The notes under the pieces: model-generated
Told to the model about the DNA's origin: nothing
The model's database searches: none
Seen by the model: the letters and a program-made list of their open reading frames with translations, nothing else
Assembly: GCF_026241855.1 (NCBI RefSeq)
Contig: NZ_JAPJDC010000001.1
Location: forward strand, 3,038,001 to 3,102,000
Reading direction: 5' to 3'
Source: Curtobacterium flaccumfaciens pv. betae
GTDB lineage: Bacteria > Actinomycetota > Actinomycetes > Actinomycetales > Microbacteriaceae
Length of the DNA: 64,000 bases
Translations under genes and position numbers: made by a program
Shown here: piece by piece, positions 16,901 to 24,838 of the stretch
Layout: every line of letters begins with the position of its first letter
Position numbering within the stretch: position 1 is the stretch's first letter

Positions 16901-19542
16901 ACGGCCTCGCGCTGCTCCACCCCGGACAGATCGACGTCGACGCCGTCGACGACACCGGGGTGACGCTCCGCGCCACCGGTGCGGCCGTCGCCCTGCTCGC
17001 ACTGCTGCAGAGCGCCCCGGCGAGCGTCGAGCTCGACGAGGTGCAGCCGGCCCACGAGATCACCCGGACCCTGGCGTCCGGCGCGATGAGCCACGGCGCG
17101 CTCGTCGCCACCGCCCACGAGGCCGTCGCGCACGGCACGAACATGGTCGGTGGCATGTCGAACAGCGGTGAGGGCGGCGAGCACCACTCCCGCTACGGCA
17201 CCATCCGCGGCTCGCGCATCAAGCAGTTCGCCTCGGGCCGGTTCGGCATCTGGGCCGGCTACCTCGCCGACCCCATGCTCGAGGAGCTCGAGATCAAGAT
17301 CGGCCAGGGCGCGAAGCCCGGCGAGGGTGGCCAGCTGCCCGCACCCAAGGTCACGGTGGACATCGCTGCGGCCCGGGGTGGCACGCCCGGCGTCGAGCTG
17401 ATCTCGCCGCCGCCGCACCACGACACGTACTCGATCGAGGACCTCGCGCAGCTCATCCACGACTGCAAGGCCGCCCGCGTCCGGGTGATCGTGAAGCTCG
17501 TCTCGTCCGAGGGCATCGGCACCATCGCGGTCGGCGTCGCGAAGGCCGGTGCCGACGTGATCAACGTCGCGGGCAACACCGGCGGCACCGGCGCCGCGGC
17601 CGTCACCAGCCTGAAGTACGCCGGGCGCTCCGCGGAGATCGGTGTCGCCGAGGTGCACCAGGCCCTGGTCGCGAACGGCCTGCGCCAGAAGGTCACGCTC
17701 CGCTGCTCGGGTGCGCACCAGACCGGCAGCGACGTCGTCACGAGCGCCCTGCTCGGCGGCGACAGCTTCGAGTTCGGCACGACCGCGCTCATGATGCTCG
17801 GCTGCGTGATGGCGAAGAACTGCAACGTGAAGTGCCCGGCGGGCCTGACCACGAACGCCGAGGCGTTCGAGGGCGACCCCCGCGCGCTCGCGCAGTACCT
17901 GCTCAACATCGCCCACGACGTGCGGCAGATCCTGGCCCGTCTCGGCCTGCGCTCCCTGCGCGAGGCCCGCGGCCGGACCGACCTGCTCCAGCTCCTGGAC
18001 CACCCGGCGAGCGTCGGCCGGCTCGACGCCCGTGCCCTGCTCGCCCAGGTGCCCGAGAAGATCGTCGCGGACCCGGAGTACCTGGAGAAGGACTTCCACA
18101 CCGACGACGCCCTGCTCGAGCGCGTCCGCACCGCCCTCGTCGACCACGCGCAGGAGCACGTGCTCGTGCACGGCGTGCTGCTCGGCAACGCCGACAAGTC
18201 GGTCGGTGGCCAGCTCGGCATCGACCTCGAGCGTCTGCTCAACCACGAGCTCCGCGCCGAGGACGTGCAGGGCCTGCCCGCCGTGACGACGGACGACCGC
18301 GGACGCCGCCGACTGGTGGACGGCGCGGTCACGATCCGCACGCAGGGATCGGCCGGGCAGTCCTACGGCGTCTTCAACAACGACGGCGTCGTGCTCGAGC
18401 ACACCGGCACCGCGAACGACGGTGTCGGCAAGAGCCAGAGCGGCGGACGGATCATCGTCCGCGCCCCCGGTGGCGGCAGCGCCGCACAGGGCGGCAACGT
18501 CCTGGTCGGCAACTTCGCGCTGTTCGGGGCCACCGGCGGCCGCACCTTCGTCGAGGGCGAGGCCGGCGACCGGTTCGCCGTCCGCAACTCCGGCGCGACC
18601 GCCGTCGTCGAGGGCCTCGGCGACTTCGGCTGCGAGTACATGACCGGCGGCGCCGTGTTCAACCTCGGCGCGTTCGGCAAGGGCCTCGGCAACGGCATGT
18701 CCGGCGGGTTCCTGTACCAGTACGACCCCTCCGGCCAGGTCGCCGAGCGTGCCAGCACGGACTCGCTCCTGGTGTTCCCGGTCACCGACACCGAGCGCGG
18801 TGCGTTCCACGAGGCCGCCGCCCGCCTGCTGCTCGAGTGGCACCTCGAGGCGACGGGTTCGGCCCTGGCCGACCGGCTGCTCGCCGAGTGGGACACCGCC
18901 CGTGCGCACGTGTACGTCGGCATGCCGCGTGCCCTGCTGCTCACGCAGGACGCCGGCGAGATCCTCGCGGCGGCGACCCGGCCCGAGCTCCTCGACGAGC
19001 TCGCGACCTCGATCGCCACCGACAAGCTCCGCGCGTTCAAGCTCGACTACCGCGACCAGCGCACGGTGCTCGACGGCCGCGCCCCGGCGCTCGGCGACCA
19101 GGGCGAGGACATGTTCTCGCTGCTGTCGTCGTACACGGTGCTCGGGGTCGCCCAGGACGTCGCCCTCGAGCGCGTCCCGGGTGCGCGCGGCGCCGCCGAC
19201 CCGCGGGTCGCCGAGGCCGTCAAGAACCTCGTGCTCACCGAGGACTTCTCCGTCAAGCAGCGCGTCGTGAAGTACCTGCGCGGCACGCTCGACCGGTTCG
19301 CCGACGACCAGCTCGCCACGCTCATCGCGATCAAGCGGCTCGACGACTACAAGCGCGCGCTCACGCAGCGGAACAACCGCAGCATGGACGCGCCGGGCAC
19401 CACGGGGTGGATCATGCACCAGAACGCCAAGAACGACGGCCGCGTCCGCGAGGCCCGCTTCGACGAGCTGCTCGCCACCGCGGCGCTCGAGGACATCGCC
19501 CGCCGGGCACCGCAGGCGCCGACCGAGGCGGTGACCGCGTGA
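13924..19542 (+). CDS. gltB: Divergent glutamate synthase large subunit (GltB-like), long form
   Basis: 1872 residues, against about 1480-1530 in typical GltB. The domain order is preserved. A 33-residue propeptide precedes Cys34 (CGVGF), the N-terminal nucleophile of the glutaminase domain. HRGG, GDGAG and AHNGELNT follow. The FMN barrel begins near residue 1050 (SNSGEGGE, GQGAKPGEGGQLP, ISPPPHHDTYSIEDLAQL) and the GXGXG helix domain spans about 1460-1600. Odd points: the Fe-S cysteines are Cys1294, Cys1300 and Cys1304 (C-x5-C-x3-C, one residue shorter than the usual x4). The FMN loop reads SGAHQTG instead of DGGLxTG. About 200 residues beyond the usual C-terminus are unassigned. The start is uncertain (GTG at 13972 is possible). 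It overlaps the diflavin reductase gene by four bases. Confidence 0.85.
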   Translation: MQPAPSAAGNAPLDPHVNPTSFGLYDPARESSDCGVGFITRLDGTPSHDVIRKGDEALCSIPHRGGKSAEGVGDGAGVSIDLSVEFFSAITGEQLRAGHFGVANCFVPSSDGVDGSDERARAEQTVTDAITAEGLELLLVRDVPVDHSVARPEAEQYQLPIVQWVFRAPSDWDRTEVDAAANRALLAIEAVSYAQAAAERAEHAALYPLSLSARTQILKGRLNSGEVIGYFTDLRDPRHSVRTLYFHTRFSTNTEPHPTMAQPFRLMAHNGELNTDRKNRLSDEALARARTRSIVRPPGQSDSSRLDQTLQSRVFDDGLEIIEAVVSLMPPAWENDRTLTPDVRDMLEYFSLYEEKNDGPAAVIFSDGDVVGARLDRLGLRPLRTVETAEYLMVSSEAGQVEFDADEVVHRGRIEAGGMLVVDHRTGTRMRTGEVLHMLAARRDYGTLLDAARVNLDDVPAPDYERTTSTLGYDGDLSLAGRYVAYSLNQESFRFMLDPMLQNGSERISAMGYGNAINALSDTEGGMAKYFSQRFAQVTNPPLDSIREADGMSMRVALGAKPDGTGTTGRQLVVQSPILGHLDMVRLREQDIVPLERFDMLYVPVPADEQANADAMRGALDALCDAIEAFAARGGGIAVVTDREVSSTHAPLPVILAVAAVNQRLIETGLRLRVSVVAESGQLPSSHHVATALGFGAAAVYSLSARLRAEEKYPAAPAPAGELTATDLALKQFRKAAEKALAKTMGRVGLCTAESYIGGEFFEPNYLDTGDDVLARIFPHMQAPVGGVGFARIAQAATDWHERARTVASEGQVPLLGLFKERSDGAGHSFGVASVRGFGGMTEERPAFERSGDSDALRLLTLGQLDDSFGITDAAYRNTGYDRLSDAEIDAHRITPGYVTFLQTTHDERSRRPAALRDVLALPADVTGIDTAEDFARELGRFSTSGNASVTVRGLSGSRPSDDQDLPGGTERFRLELTSTGTTGALRHAALADGLALLHPGQIDVDAVDDTGVTLRATGAAVALLALLQSAPASVELDEVQPAHEITRTLASGAMSHGALVATAHEAVAHGTNMVGGMSNSGEGGEHHSRYGTIRGSRIKQFASGRFGIWAGYLADPMLEELEIKIGQGAKPGEGGQLPAPKVTVDIAAARGGTPGVELISPPPHHDTYSIEDLAQLIHDCKAARVRVIVKLVSSEGIGTIAVGVAKAGADVINVAGNTGGTGAAAVTSLKYAGRSAEIGVAEVHQALVANGLRQKVTLRCSGAHQTGSDVVTSALLGGDSFEFGTTALMMLGCVMAKNCNVKCPAGLTTNAEAFEGDPRALAQYLLNIAHDVRQILARLGLRSLREARGRTDLLQLLDHPASVGRLDARALLAQVPEKIVADPEYLEKDFHTDDALLERVRTALVDHAQEHVLVHGVLLGNADKSVGGQLGIDLERLLNHELRAEDVQGLPAVTTDDRGRRRLVDGAVTIRTQGSAGQSYGVFNNDGVVLEHTGTANDGVGKSQSGGRIIVRAPGGGSAAQGGNVLVGNFALFGATGGRTFVEGEAGDRFAVRNSGATAVVEGLGDFGCEYMTGGAVFNLGAFGKGLGNGMSGGFLYQYDPSGQVAERASTDSLLVFPVTDTERGAFHEAAARLLLEWHLEATGSALADRLLAEWDTARAHVYVGMPRALLLTQDAGEILAAATRPELLDELATSIATDKLRAFKLDYRDQRTVLDGRAPALGDQGEDMFSLLSSYTVLGVAQDVALERVPGARGAADPRVAEAVKNLVLTEDFSVKQRVVKYLRGTLDRFADDQLATLIAIKRLDDYKRALTQRNNRSMDAPGTTGWIMHQNAKNDGRVREARFDELLATAALEDIARRAPQAPTEAVTA

Positions 19543-21329
19543 GTCTGCTCCCCCCGACCGGGTCGCTGATCCCCGTCGACGCACCGTTCTCGGCCGCCCA
19601 GGAGTCCTGGCTCGCCGGGTTCATCGCGGGCATCGCCGCCGCCGGCAAGAAGGTCGCGGCCAGCGCACCCACGACGACGATCGACGTGCTCTTCGGCACC
19701 CAGACCGGCAACGCCGAGTTCCTGGCCGACGAGCTCGTTGCCGGCGCGAAGGCCCGCGGACTCGGCGGTCGTGCCAGTGCGCTCGACGCCGTCACCCCCG
19801 AGCAGCTCGCCGAGATGTCGCACGTGCTCGTCGTCACCTCGACCTACGGCGAGGGCGAGATGCCCGACAACGCCGGGCTGTTCTGGGACGCGATCCAGGC
19901 GAGCACCGTGCCGCGGCTCGAGGGGCTGCAGTACGCCGTCCTGGGCCTCGGCGACACGAGCTACGACGAGTTCTGCCAGGCCGGCAAGCTCCTCGACACC
20001 CGGTTCGAGCAGCTCGGCGCGACCAGGATCCACGACCGCGTCGACTGCGACGTCGACTTCGAGGACCCGGCCGCGCTGTGGACCGCGGCGGTCCTCGACC
20101 GCCTCGCCGCCGAGGCCGGCGCGACGGCCGCACCCGGCGCGACCACGGGCGGTGGCGCCGGCGACGGTGCCGGCGCGACCGGCGGGGCGGGCGCGAGCCG
20201 TGCCTCCCGGCCGGGGTCGCAGTGGAACAAGCGCAACCCGTACCCGTCCCGCCTGGTCGAGAACCGGCTGCTCTCCTCGCCGCGCAGCGCGAAGGAGATC
20301 CGTCACTACGAGTTCGACCTCGGCGACTCGGGCATCGAGTACGCGGCCGGCGACGCCCTGGCGGTCGTACCGATCAACGACGAGGTCTTCGTGGCGGACC
20401 TGCTCGAGCAGGTCGGCGCCAACGGCGGCGAGGCGTTCGACGGCCGGCCGATCACCGAGGTCCTGCGGACCGACCGTGAGATCCGGACGCCCTCGAAGGA
20501 CCTCATCGCCGACCTGGTGCAGCGCGCGCCGTCGAGCGAGCTCGCGGCCGTCGTGGCGCACGGCGACAAGCACGAGCTGGACCGTTGGCTCTGGGGACGC
20601 GACGTCCTCGACCTGCTCCGCGACGCCGGCCCGGCCGCCCCGGGACTCGACGAGCTGCTGCCGAACCTGCGGCCGCTGCAGGCGCGGCAGTACTCGATCT
20701 CGTCGAGCCCGCTGGCGCACCCGGACCGCATCCACCTGACCATCGCGTCGGTGCGCTACGGCGACCCGCACCGGATGTACGCCGGTGTGGCGTCGACGTT
20801 CCTGGCCGACCGGGTCGACCCGGACGGCACCGTCGACGTCTACCTGCAGCCGAACGCGTCGTTCGGGGTGCCGGCGGACGAGTCGGCCCCGATGATCATG
20901 ATCGGCCCGGGCACCGGTGTCGCCCCGTTCCGCGGGTTCCTGCACGAGCGCGCGGTGTCCGGGGCGACCGGGCGCAACTGGCTGTTCTTCGGGGACCAGC
21001 ACCGGGACACCGACTTCGTGTACCAGGACGAACTCACCGAGCTGCAGGAACAGGGCGTGCTCGACCGCCTCGACCTGGCGTTCTCGCGCGACCAGGCCGA
21101 GAAGGTCTACGTGCAGACGCGGATGCTCGAGCGCTCGGCGGAGCTCTTCGCCTGGCTCGAGGACGGCGGCCACGTGTACGTCTGCGGCGACGCCTCACGC
21201 ATGGCGAAGGACGTCGAAGCAGCGCTGCTCCAGGTCATCCGGACCGGACGCGGGCGCGGCGAGGACGACGCGCAGGCGTACCTGGCCGACATGCGTCGCG
21301 CGAAGCGGTACGTGCGCGACGTCTACTGA
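19539..21329 (+). CDS. CysJ-like diflavin (FMN/FAD/NADPH) reductase
   Basis: 596 residues, GTG start inside the GTGA overlap with the glutamate synthase stop, so translation is coupled. The flavodoxin domain (residues 45-190) has GTQTGNAE, TSTYGEGEMPDNA and GLGDTSYDEFCQ. A Gly/Ala linker (about 195-225) leads to the FAD domain (ARQYSISSSP) and the NADPH domain (GPGTGVAPFRGFLHER, FFGDQHRDTDFVYQDE, YVCGDASRMAKDVE). It ends in RYVRDVY, like the alpha subunit of sulfite reductase. No sulfite reductase haemoprotein gene is nearby and no GltD-like gene is present. I infer that it may feed NADPH electrons to the upstream GltB-like protein. The alternative is a role in sulfite reduction with a partner elsewhere. 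Confidence 0.88.
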   Translation: MSLLPPTGSLIPVDAPFSAAQESWLAGFIAGIAAAGKKVAASAPTTTIDVLFGTQTGNAEFLADELVAGAKARGLGGRASALDAVTPEQLAEMSHVLVVTSTYGEGEMPDNAGLFWDAIQASTVPRLEGLQYAVLGLGDTSYDEFCQAGKLLDTRFEQLGATRIHDRVDCDVDFEDPAALWTAAVLDRLAAEAGATAAPGATTGGGAGDGAGATGGAGASRASRPGSQWNKRNPYPSRLVENRLLSSPRSAKEIRHYEFDLGDSGIEYAAGDALAVVPINDEVFVADLLEQVGANGGEAFDGRPITEVLRTDREIRTPSKDLIADLVQRAPSSELAAVVAHGDKHELDRWLWGRDVLDLLRDAGPAAPGLDELLPNLRPLQARQYSISSSPLAHPDRIHLTIASVRYGDPHRMYAGVASTFLADRVDPDGTVDVYLQPNASFGVPADESAPMIMIGPGTGVAPFRGFLHERAVSGATGRNWLFFGDQHRDTDFVYQDELTELQEQGVLDRLDLAFSRDQAEKVYVQTRMLERSAELFAWLEDGGHVYVCGDASRMAKDVEAALLQVIRTGRGRGEDDAQAYLADMRRAKRYVRDVY

Positions 21330-21754
21330 GCCGCACACGGACCTGACGGCGGATCCGCGTGCAGACGTGATGAGTCCGCCCCGGCCACGGAACCCGAATC
21401 CGATGGCCGGGGCGGTCCCGGAGGAGCGCCGGTCGATGGGGGCGGACCGGCGAGCCCCGCAGCGTGACGCACGCATCACCGACGCGTGGCGTCGGCGACC
21501 CGAGCAGGGAGTCCCCTGATCCGGGACTCACGTCCCTCGCTCGTCTCGGTCACCGGTGGTTGGTCGGCACCGGACTCGCTGTGCGTCACGGGCTGTTCGG
21601 GTTCCCCTCCTGCCGCGGACACTGCCAGCACCGGCGCCCTAGCAGGCCGGTGCGGGGGGACGACAGCGAACCGCGGTACGGAAACCGTACGAGGTGTGGA
21701 GTTCGAGCGGAACCCGTTGACCCGGATCAACCCGCTGTGCTACTGCTGCCGCGA
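21330..21754. other. 425-base gap with short inverted repeats, no supported gene
   Basis: The gap lies between convergent transcription units (diflavin reductase gene and DUF7882 gene). It holds two tidy inverted repeats: 21676-21690 (GTACGG-AAA-CCGTAC) and 21716-21731 (GTTGA-CCCGGA-TCAAC). Open frames on both strands have no start signal or recognisable product. None of the three main repeat families is present. Confidence 0.5.
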
Positions 21755-22150
21755 TCAGCGCGCGGTGCTCCCGCTCGGCGTCCCCGAGGCGTCGTCCGCG
21801 TCGCCGGGTGCCACCGCCCGCGACCACGCCGAGTCGTCCGCCGTGCTGGTGTCCGCCGGCTCCGGCGTCAGCACGAGCCCCGACCCCGAGGTGGCCGAGG
21901 CGTAGAGGTCCTCGAGCCAGCTGCGGTTGATCGACGGCACCCGACTGCCGGTGAACTTGAAGTGCAGGCTCACGTTGGGGTGCAGCCAGATCGTGCTGCG
22001 ACCGTTGCCGTGGACGACGTCGTCCTTCCACGAGAACGCGAACCGGTGGTCACGCCGGAGCATGTTGACGATGACGATCTGCAGGTGCGTGAGCGCGCGG
22101 TCGTCGATCCGCAGGTCGAGCGGTCGGCCGTCGTAGATGAGCTGCCCCAT
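21755..22150 (-). CDS. DUF7882 family small protein
   Basis: 131 residues. The first 95 match the small proteins of Microbacteriaceae often labelled ATP-dependent DNA ligase: MGQLIYDGRPLDLRIDDRAL, then LQIVIVNMLRRDHRFAFSW, then TIWLHPNVSLHFKFTGSR and INRSWLEDL. The protein is far too small for a ligase and lacks the KxDG motif, so that label should not be used. The fold looks alpha/beta and the function is unknown. The last 35 residues are a Ser/Asp/Ala-rich tail. It is the last gene of a four-gene operon, eight bases after the hydrolase stop. GGAG stands six bases before the ATG. Confidence 0.75.
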   Translation of the reverse strand: MGQLIYDGRPLDLRIDDRALTHLQIVIVNMLRRDHRFAFSWKDDVVHGNGRSTIWLHPNVSLHFKFTGSRVPSINRSWLEDLYASATSGSGLVLTPEPADTSTADDSAWSRAVAPGDADDASGTPSGSTAR

Positions 22151-22158
22151 GGCTCCTT

Positions 22159-23373
22159 CTACTCCTGCGCTCCGGTGTGCGCGAGACCAGACGCCCAGGT
22201 GGTGATGGTGCGGTCGAACCAGGCGGCGTCGACGTTGCGCTCCCAGGCGTGCTCGGCCGGCTCGCTGACCGCCAGGGTCACCGTGCCGGGGTGGGCGTCG
22301 GCGAACTCCTGACTGGCCGAGAACGGCACCGTGGTGTCGCCGGTGGAGTGGATGAGCAGGGTCGGTGGCAGCGGCCGGGGTGCGCGCAACCAGGACAGCA
22401 CGCGCACGTCGACCGGCGAGCGCAGCCCCACCGTCCGGCAGAGGCCCGGTGTCGCCATCGCCTCGAGGGCAGCGCCCACCACAGGGCCGGGCAGCCCCGC
22501 GCGACGGGCCTGGGACCGGACGGTGACGGCCCAGTCCAGTGCCGGGGCGACGAGCACGATCCCGGCCAGGCGGCCACGGTGCGCCGAACGGGCGAGGAGT
22601 TCGTGCGTGATCGTCGCGCCCATCGACCACCCCACGATGACGAGCCGTTCGGCGCCGTTCGCGACGGCGTGGTCGAGCGCCGCTTCGACGTCGGCCCACT
22701 CGCGCGCGCCGAGGTGCGAGGCCCGGCCTTCCCACGGTGCTTCGCCGTCCCCGCGGAACGACGGGACGATCGAGGTCCAGCCGAGCTCGAGCGCGGCGGG
22801 GACGGTCCGGAGCGCGGTGACCCGGGTCGTCCGGATCCCGTGCACGTGGACGGCCCAGGTCCGGGCGGCCGCGGGATCGGCACCCCGGGCAGCCACGGAG
22901 TCGGCACCCTGCTCAGCACCGCGGTCCGGGCGTGCAGCACCGTCCGGCCCGGGCCGCACCACCCACGCGGGTGCCGGCCCCACCGGCGTCGGCAGCGACA
23001 CCTCGGACCAGTCGACGTCCATCGCCGCCGGGTCCGGGTGCACGTGTCCGCTCCACCGCACCCGCGACGACACCGCGCCGGTCGTCCGCACCACGGCCCG
23101 GCGCACGAACCCGGCGGCTTCGTCGACCTCGAGCACCGGCCCGACGGTGGTGTGCCCCGGGCCGTCGTGCCACAGCCCGTACTCCCCCGGCCGCACGGTG
23201 TCGTCGGTGATCGGCAGCCGGACGGAGTCGGCGTCGGACTCGAGCACGGGCGTCCACCGATCGCCACCGGGCAGCACGATCCTGCCGACGACCTTCCGCA
23301 GGACGACCAGGACCGCCAGGGACACCGCCGCCAGCACCACGAGCGCTCCGAGCACCCACCACACGATCGTCAC
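22159..23373 (-). CDS. Membrane-anchored alpha/beta hydrolase
   Basis: 404 residues, GTG start. Residues 4-26 are one membrane helix (VWWVLGALVVLAAVSLAVLVV). A beta-rich region of about 130 residues follows, then an alpha/beta hydrolase domain from about residue 160. The nucleophile elbow is VGWSMGA (Ser near residue 249). The later Asp is expected in IHSTGDTTVPF and the His in EPAEHAW. It resembles peptidase S9 or BAAT-type esterases. The substrate is unknown. It starts four bases after the upstream membrane-protein gene, so it belongs to the minus-strand operon that begins with the IrrE-like protease gene. Confidence 0.8.
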   Translation of the reverse strand: MTIVWWVLGALVVLAAVSLAVLVVLRKVVGRIVLPGGDRWTPVLESDADSVRLPITDDTVRPGEYGLWHDGPGHTTVGPVLEVDEAAGFVRRAVVRTTGAVSSRVRWSGHVHPDPAAMDVDWSEVSLPTPVGPAPAWVVRPGPDGAARPDRGAEQGADSVAARGADPAAARTWAVHVHGIRTTRVTALRTVPAALELGWTSIVPSFRGDGEAPWEGRASHLGAREWADVEAALDHAVANGAERLVIVGWSMGATITHELLARSAHRGRLAGIVLVAPALDWAVTVRSQARRAGLPGPVVGAALEAMATPGLCRTVGLRSPVDVRVLSWLRAPRPLPPTLLIHSTGDTTVPFSASQEFADAHPGTVTLAVSEPAEHAWERNVDAAWFDRTITTWASGLAHTGAQE

Positions 23374-23377
23374 GCCG

Positions 23378-24283
23378 TCATCCTCCGAGGCTCCGGGTCA
23401 GGGTCCGTTCCGCCGACCGCACCTGCGCGAGTTCGGCGTCGTCGAGGGTCCGGCCCTGCACCTCGGCGTCGCGGATCGCGATGACCAGGTCGTAGGTCCG
23501 GGCCTGCGGGTCCCCCGGCCGCTCGACCGCCCGCACCGCGTGCCGCCGGGCGATGCGGCGCAGGCGTCGGTGGTGCCCGCGGTGGCGCAGGTCACGGCCC
23601 CACCGCCGGAACGTCAGCGAGGCCATCGCCACGACGATGAGCACGATGCCGAGGTAGAACGGCGGGTCGAAGGCCAGGCGCAGGCCGTCCCGCACCCCGG
23701 CCGGGAAGAGCCCGAAGTGGTCGGCGGTGAGCGAGGCGACCTCGTCGACGCTCGCCACGACCACCAGCGCGAGCCCGACGCGGAACACCACGAGCGCCAC
23801 CGGGTTCTGCAGCACGCCGCGGCGCAGTGTCGTCGCGGCGATCAGTCCCACGCCCACCATGTAGACGGTCGCGTAGAGCCACATCGGGGTCTGCTCGATC
23901 TCGCGCACGATGAAGTGGAAGTCGGTCCCGCCGCGCTCCTCGACCAGCAGGAACGGCACCGTGAAGGCCACGACCACGACGAGCAGCGCCACCGGCCTGG
24001 CGAGCACCGGGCGCTCCGGCAGGTCGTCCGTGCTCGCGCGCAGCATCAGCCAGAACGCGACGGTCGCGCAGACGTTCTGCACCAGGTTGATGAGGTTCGA
24101 GCCGCCCAGGGCACCGTCGAGCACCGGCTGCGGCACGACGCTGCCGAGGGTCAGGAGCCCGAGCGCCCCGACGCCGGTGGCACCCCAGGCCGCCCGACCA
24201 CGGGGGTTCCGCAACACGTACGGCGTGCGGGCGAGCAAGATCAGCGCCGCGAACCAGAAGGCCGCGGCGTGCAGGACGGCCAT
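23378..24283 (-). CDS. MAB_1171c/DUF6545-like polytopic membrane protein
   Basis: 301 residues. Seven hydrophobic segments fill residues 1-235 (starting VLHAAAFWFAALILLARTP). A basic cytoplasmic tail of about 60 residues follows (GRDLRHRGHHRRLRRIARRH), then an acidic end with DAEVQGRTLDDAELAQVR. The arrangement, with an IrrE-like metalloprotease gene one base overlapping upstream, is that of the actinobacterial MAB_1171c pairs, which have no settled function. I infer a membrane sensor or transporter whose tail could be a protease or regulator target. Family assignment rests on layout and context, not on a clear motif. Confidence 0.6.
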   Translation of the reverse strand: MAVLHAAAFWFAALILLARTPYVLRNPRGRAAWGATGVGALGLLTLGSVVPQPVLDGALGGSNLINLVQNVCATVAFWLMLRASTDDLPERPVLARPVALLVVVVAFTVPFLLVEERGGTDFHFIVREIEQTPMWLYATVYMVGVGLIAATTLRRGVLQNPVALVVFRVGLALVVVASVDEVASLTADHFGLFPAGVRDGLRLAFDPPFYLGIVLIVVAMASLTFRRWGRDLRHRGHHRRLRRIARRHAVRAVERPGDPQARTYDLVIAIRDAEVQGRTLDDAELAQVRSAERTLTRSLGG

Positions 24284-24750
24284 CAGCCGTAGGCCCGCTC
24301 GTCCGCGCCCGTGGCCCCGGCGAGCAGGACCGTCGCGAGCTCGTAGGCGAACCGTTCGGCGAAGTGCTCGTCGTCGTCGGAGATGCTCACGAGCCCGGAG
24401 TCGGCGTCGAGGGCACGACGGCAGACGTGGCCCCCGGCGACGAACTCGGCGACGGACGACGGGGTGGGGGTGCCGACGTCGCCGTGCACCAGGTGCCCGA
24501 GCTCGTGCAGCACGCAGTGCATGCGGTAGAGCGGCGGTGCGTCGGCCGGCACGAGCACCAGGTTCTCGTGCTCGAACTGCGACACGAGCGCGGTGAGCGG
24601 ACCCCAGCTCGGGCCGTCGACGTCGACGACGCGCGTGGGCTTGCCGACCATCCGACCGACGCCGGTCACCACGTCGGACAGCTGCGGCGCACGGGGCAGG
24701 GTGGCGACGAGGGCACGGACGGCACCGGACGCACCCAGCTGCTCCGCCAT
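24283..24750 (-). CDS. ImmA/IrrE-like zinc metalloprotease
   Basis: 155 residues. The zinc motif HELGHLVHG is at residues 82-90 (His82, Glu83, His86). The fold order (FEHENLVLVPADAPPLYRM, then the HExxH helix, then CRRALDADSGLVSISDDDEHFAERFAYELATVLL) is that of ImmA/IrrE proteins, where a downstream Glu in the AERFA helix completes the site. ImmA cleaves phage repressors and IrrE/PprI cleaves DdrO; here no Xre-type repressor gene is adjacent. The stop and the next start share one base (TGATG), and GGAGGGG precedes the ATG. The target of this enzyme is unknown. Confidence 0.75.
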   Translation of the reverse strand: MAEQLGASGAVRALVATLPRAPQLSDVVTGVGRMVGKPTRVVDVDGPSWGPLTALVSQFEHENLVLVPADAPPLYRMHCVLHELGHLVHGDVGTPTPSSVAEFVAGGHVCRRALDADSGLVSISDDDEHFAERFAYELATVLLAGATGADERAYG

Positions 24751-24792
24751 CGCCCCTCCGATCTCCGCGGCAAGACTACCGGCAGGTCCCCC

Positions 24793-24838
24793 TTGTGGAC
24801 GAGACCGGCCGGACGTAACCTACAACCAAATGGTTGTA
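24793..24838 (+). promoter_or_regulatory. Promoter and ArsR operator spanning the start codon
   Basis: TTGTGG (24793-24798) and TAACCT (24816-24821) are 17 bases apart. Transcription would start near 24828, two bases before the ATG, so the mRNA is leaderless or nearly so. The perfect inverted repeat TACAACCA-AA-TGGTTGTA (24821-24838) covers the start point and the start codon, an ideal place for autorepression. Confidence 0.7.

Noticed and set aside
15979..19584. 1201-codon minus-strand frame opposite the glutamate synthase gene
   Set aside because: Shadow of a strongly coding plus frame in GC-rich DNA; composition is Val/Gly/Ala/Arg with no motif.
21486..21905. Possible small plus-strand gene in the gap after the diflavin reductase gene
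   Set aside because: No RBS or -10 box, overlaps the DUF7882 gene, and the product is low-complexity Ser/Ala/Pro.
21755..22150. ATP-dependent DNA ligase label for the DUF7882 protein
   Set aside because: 131 residues without the KxDG nucleotidyl-transfer motif cannot be a ligase; the label is a database carry-over.
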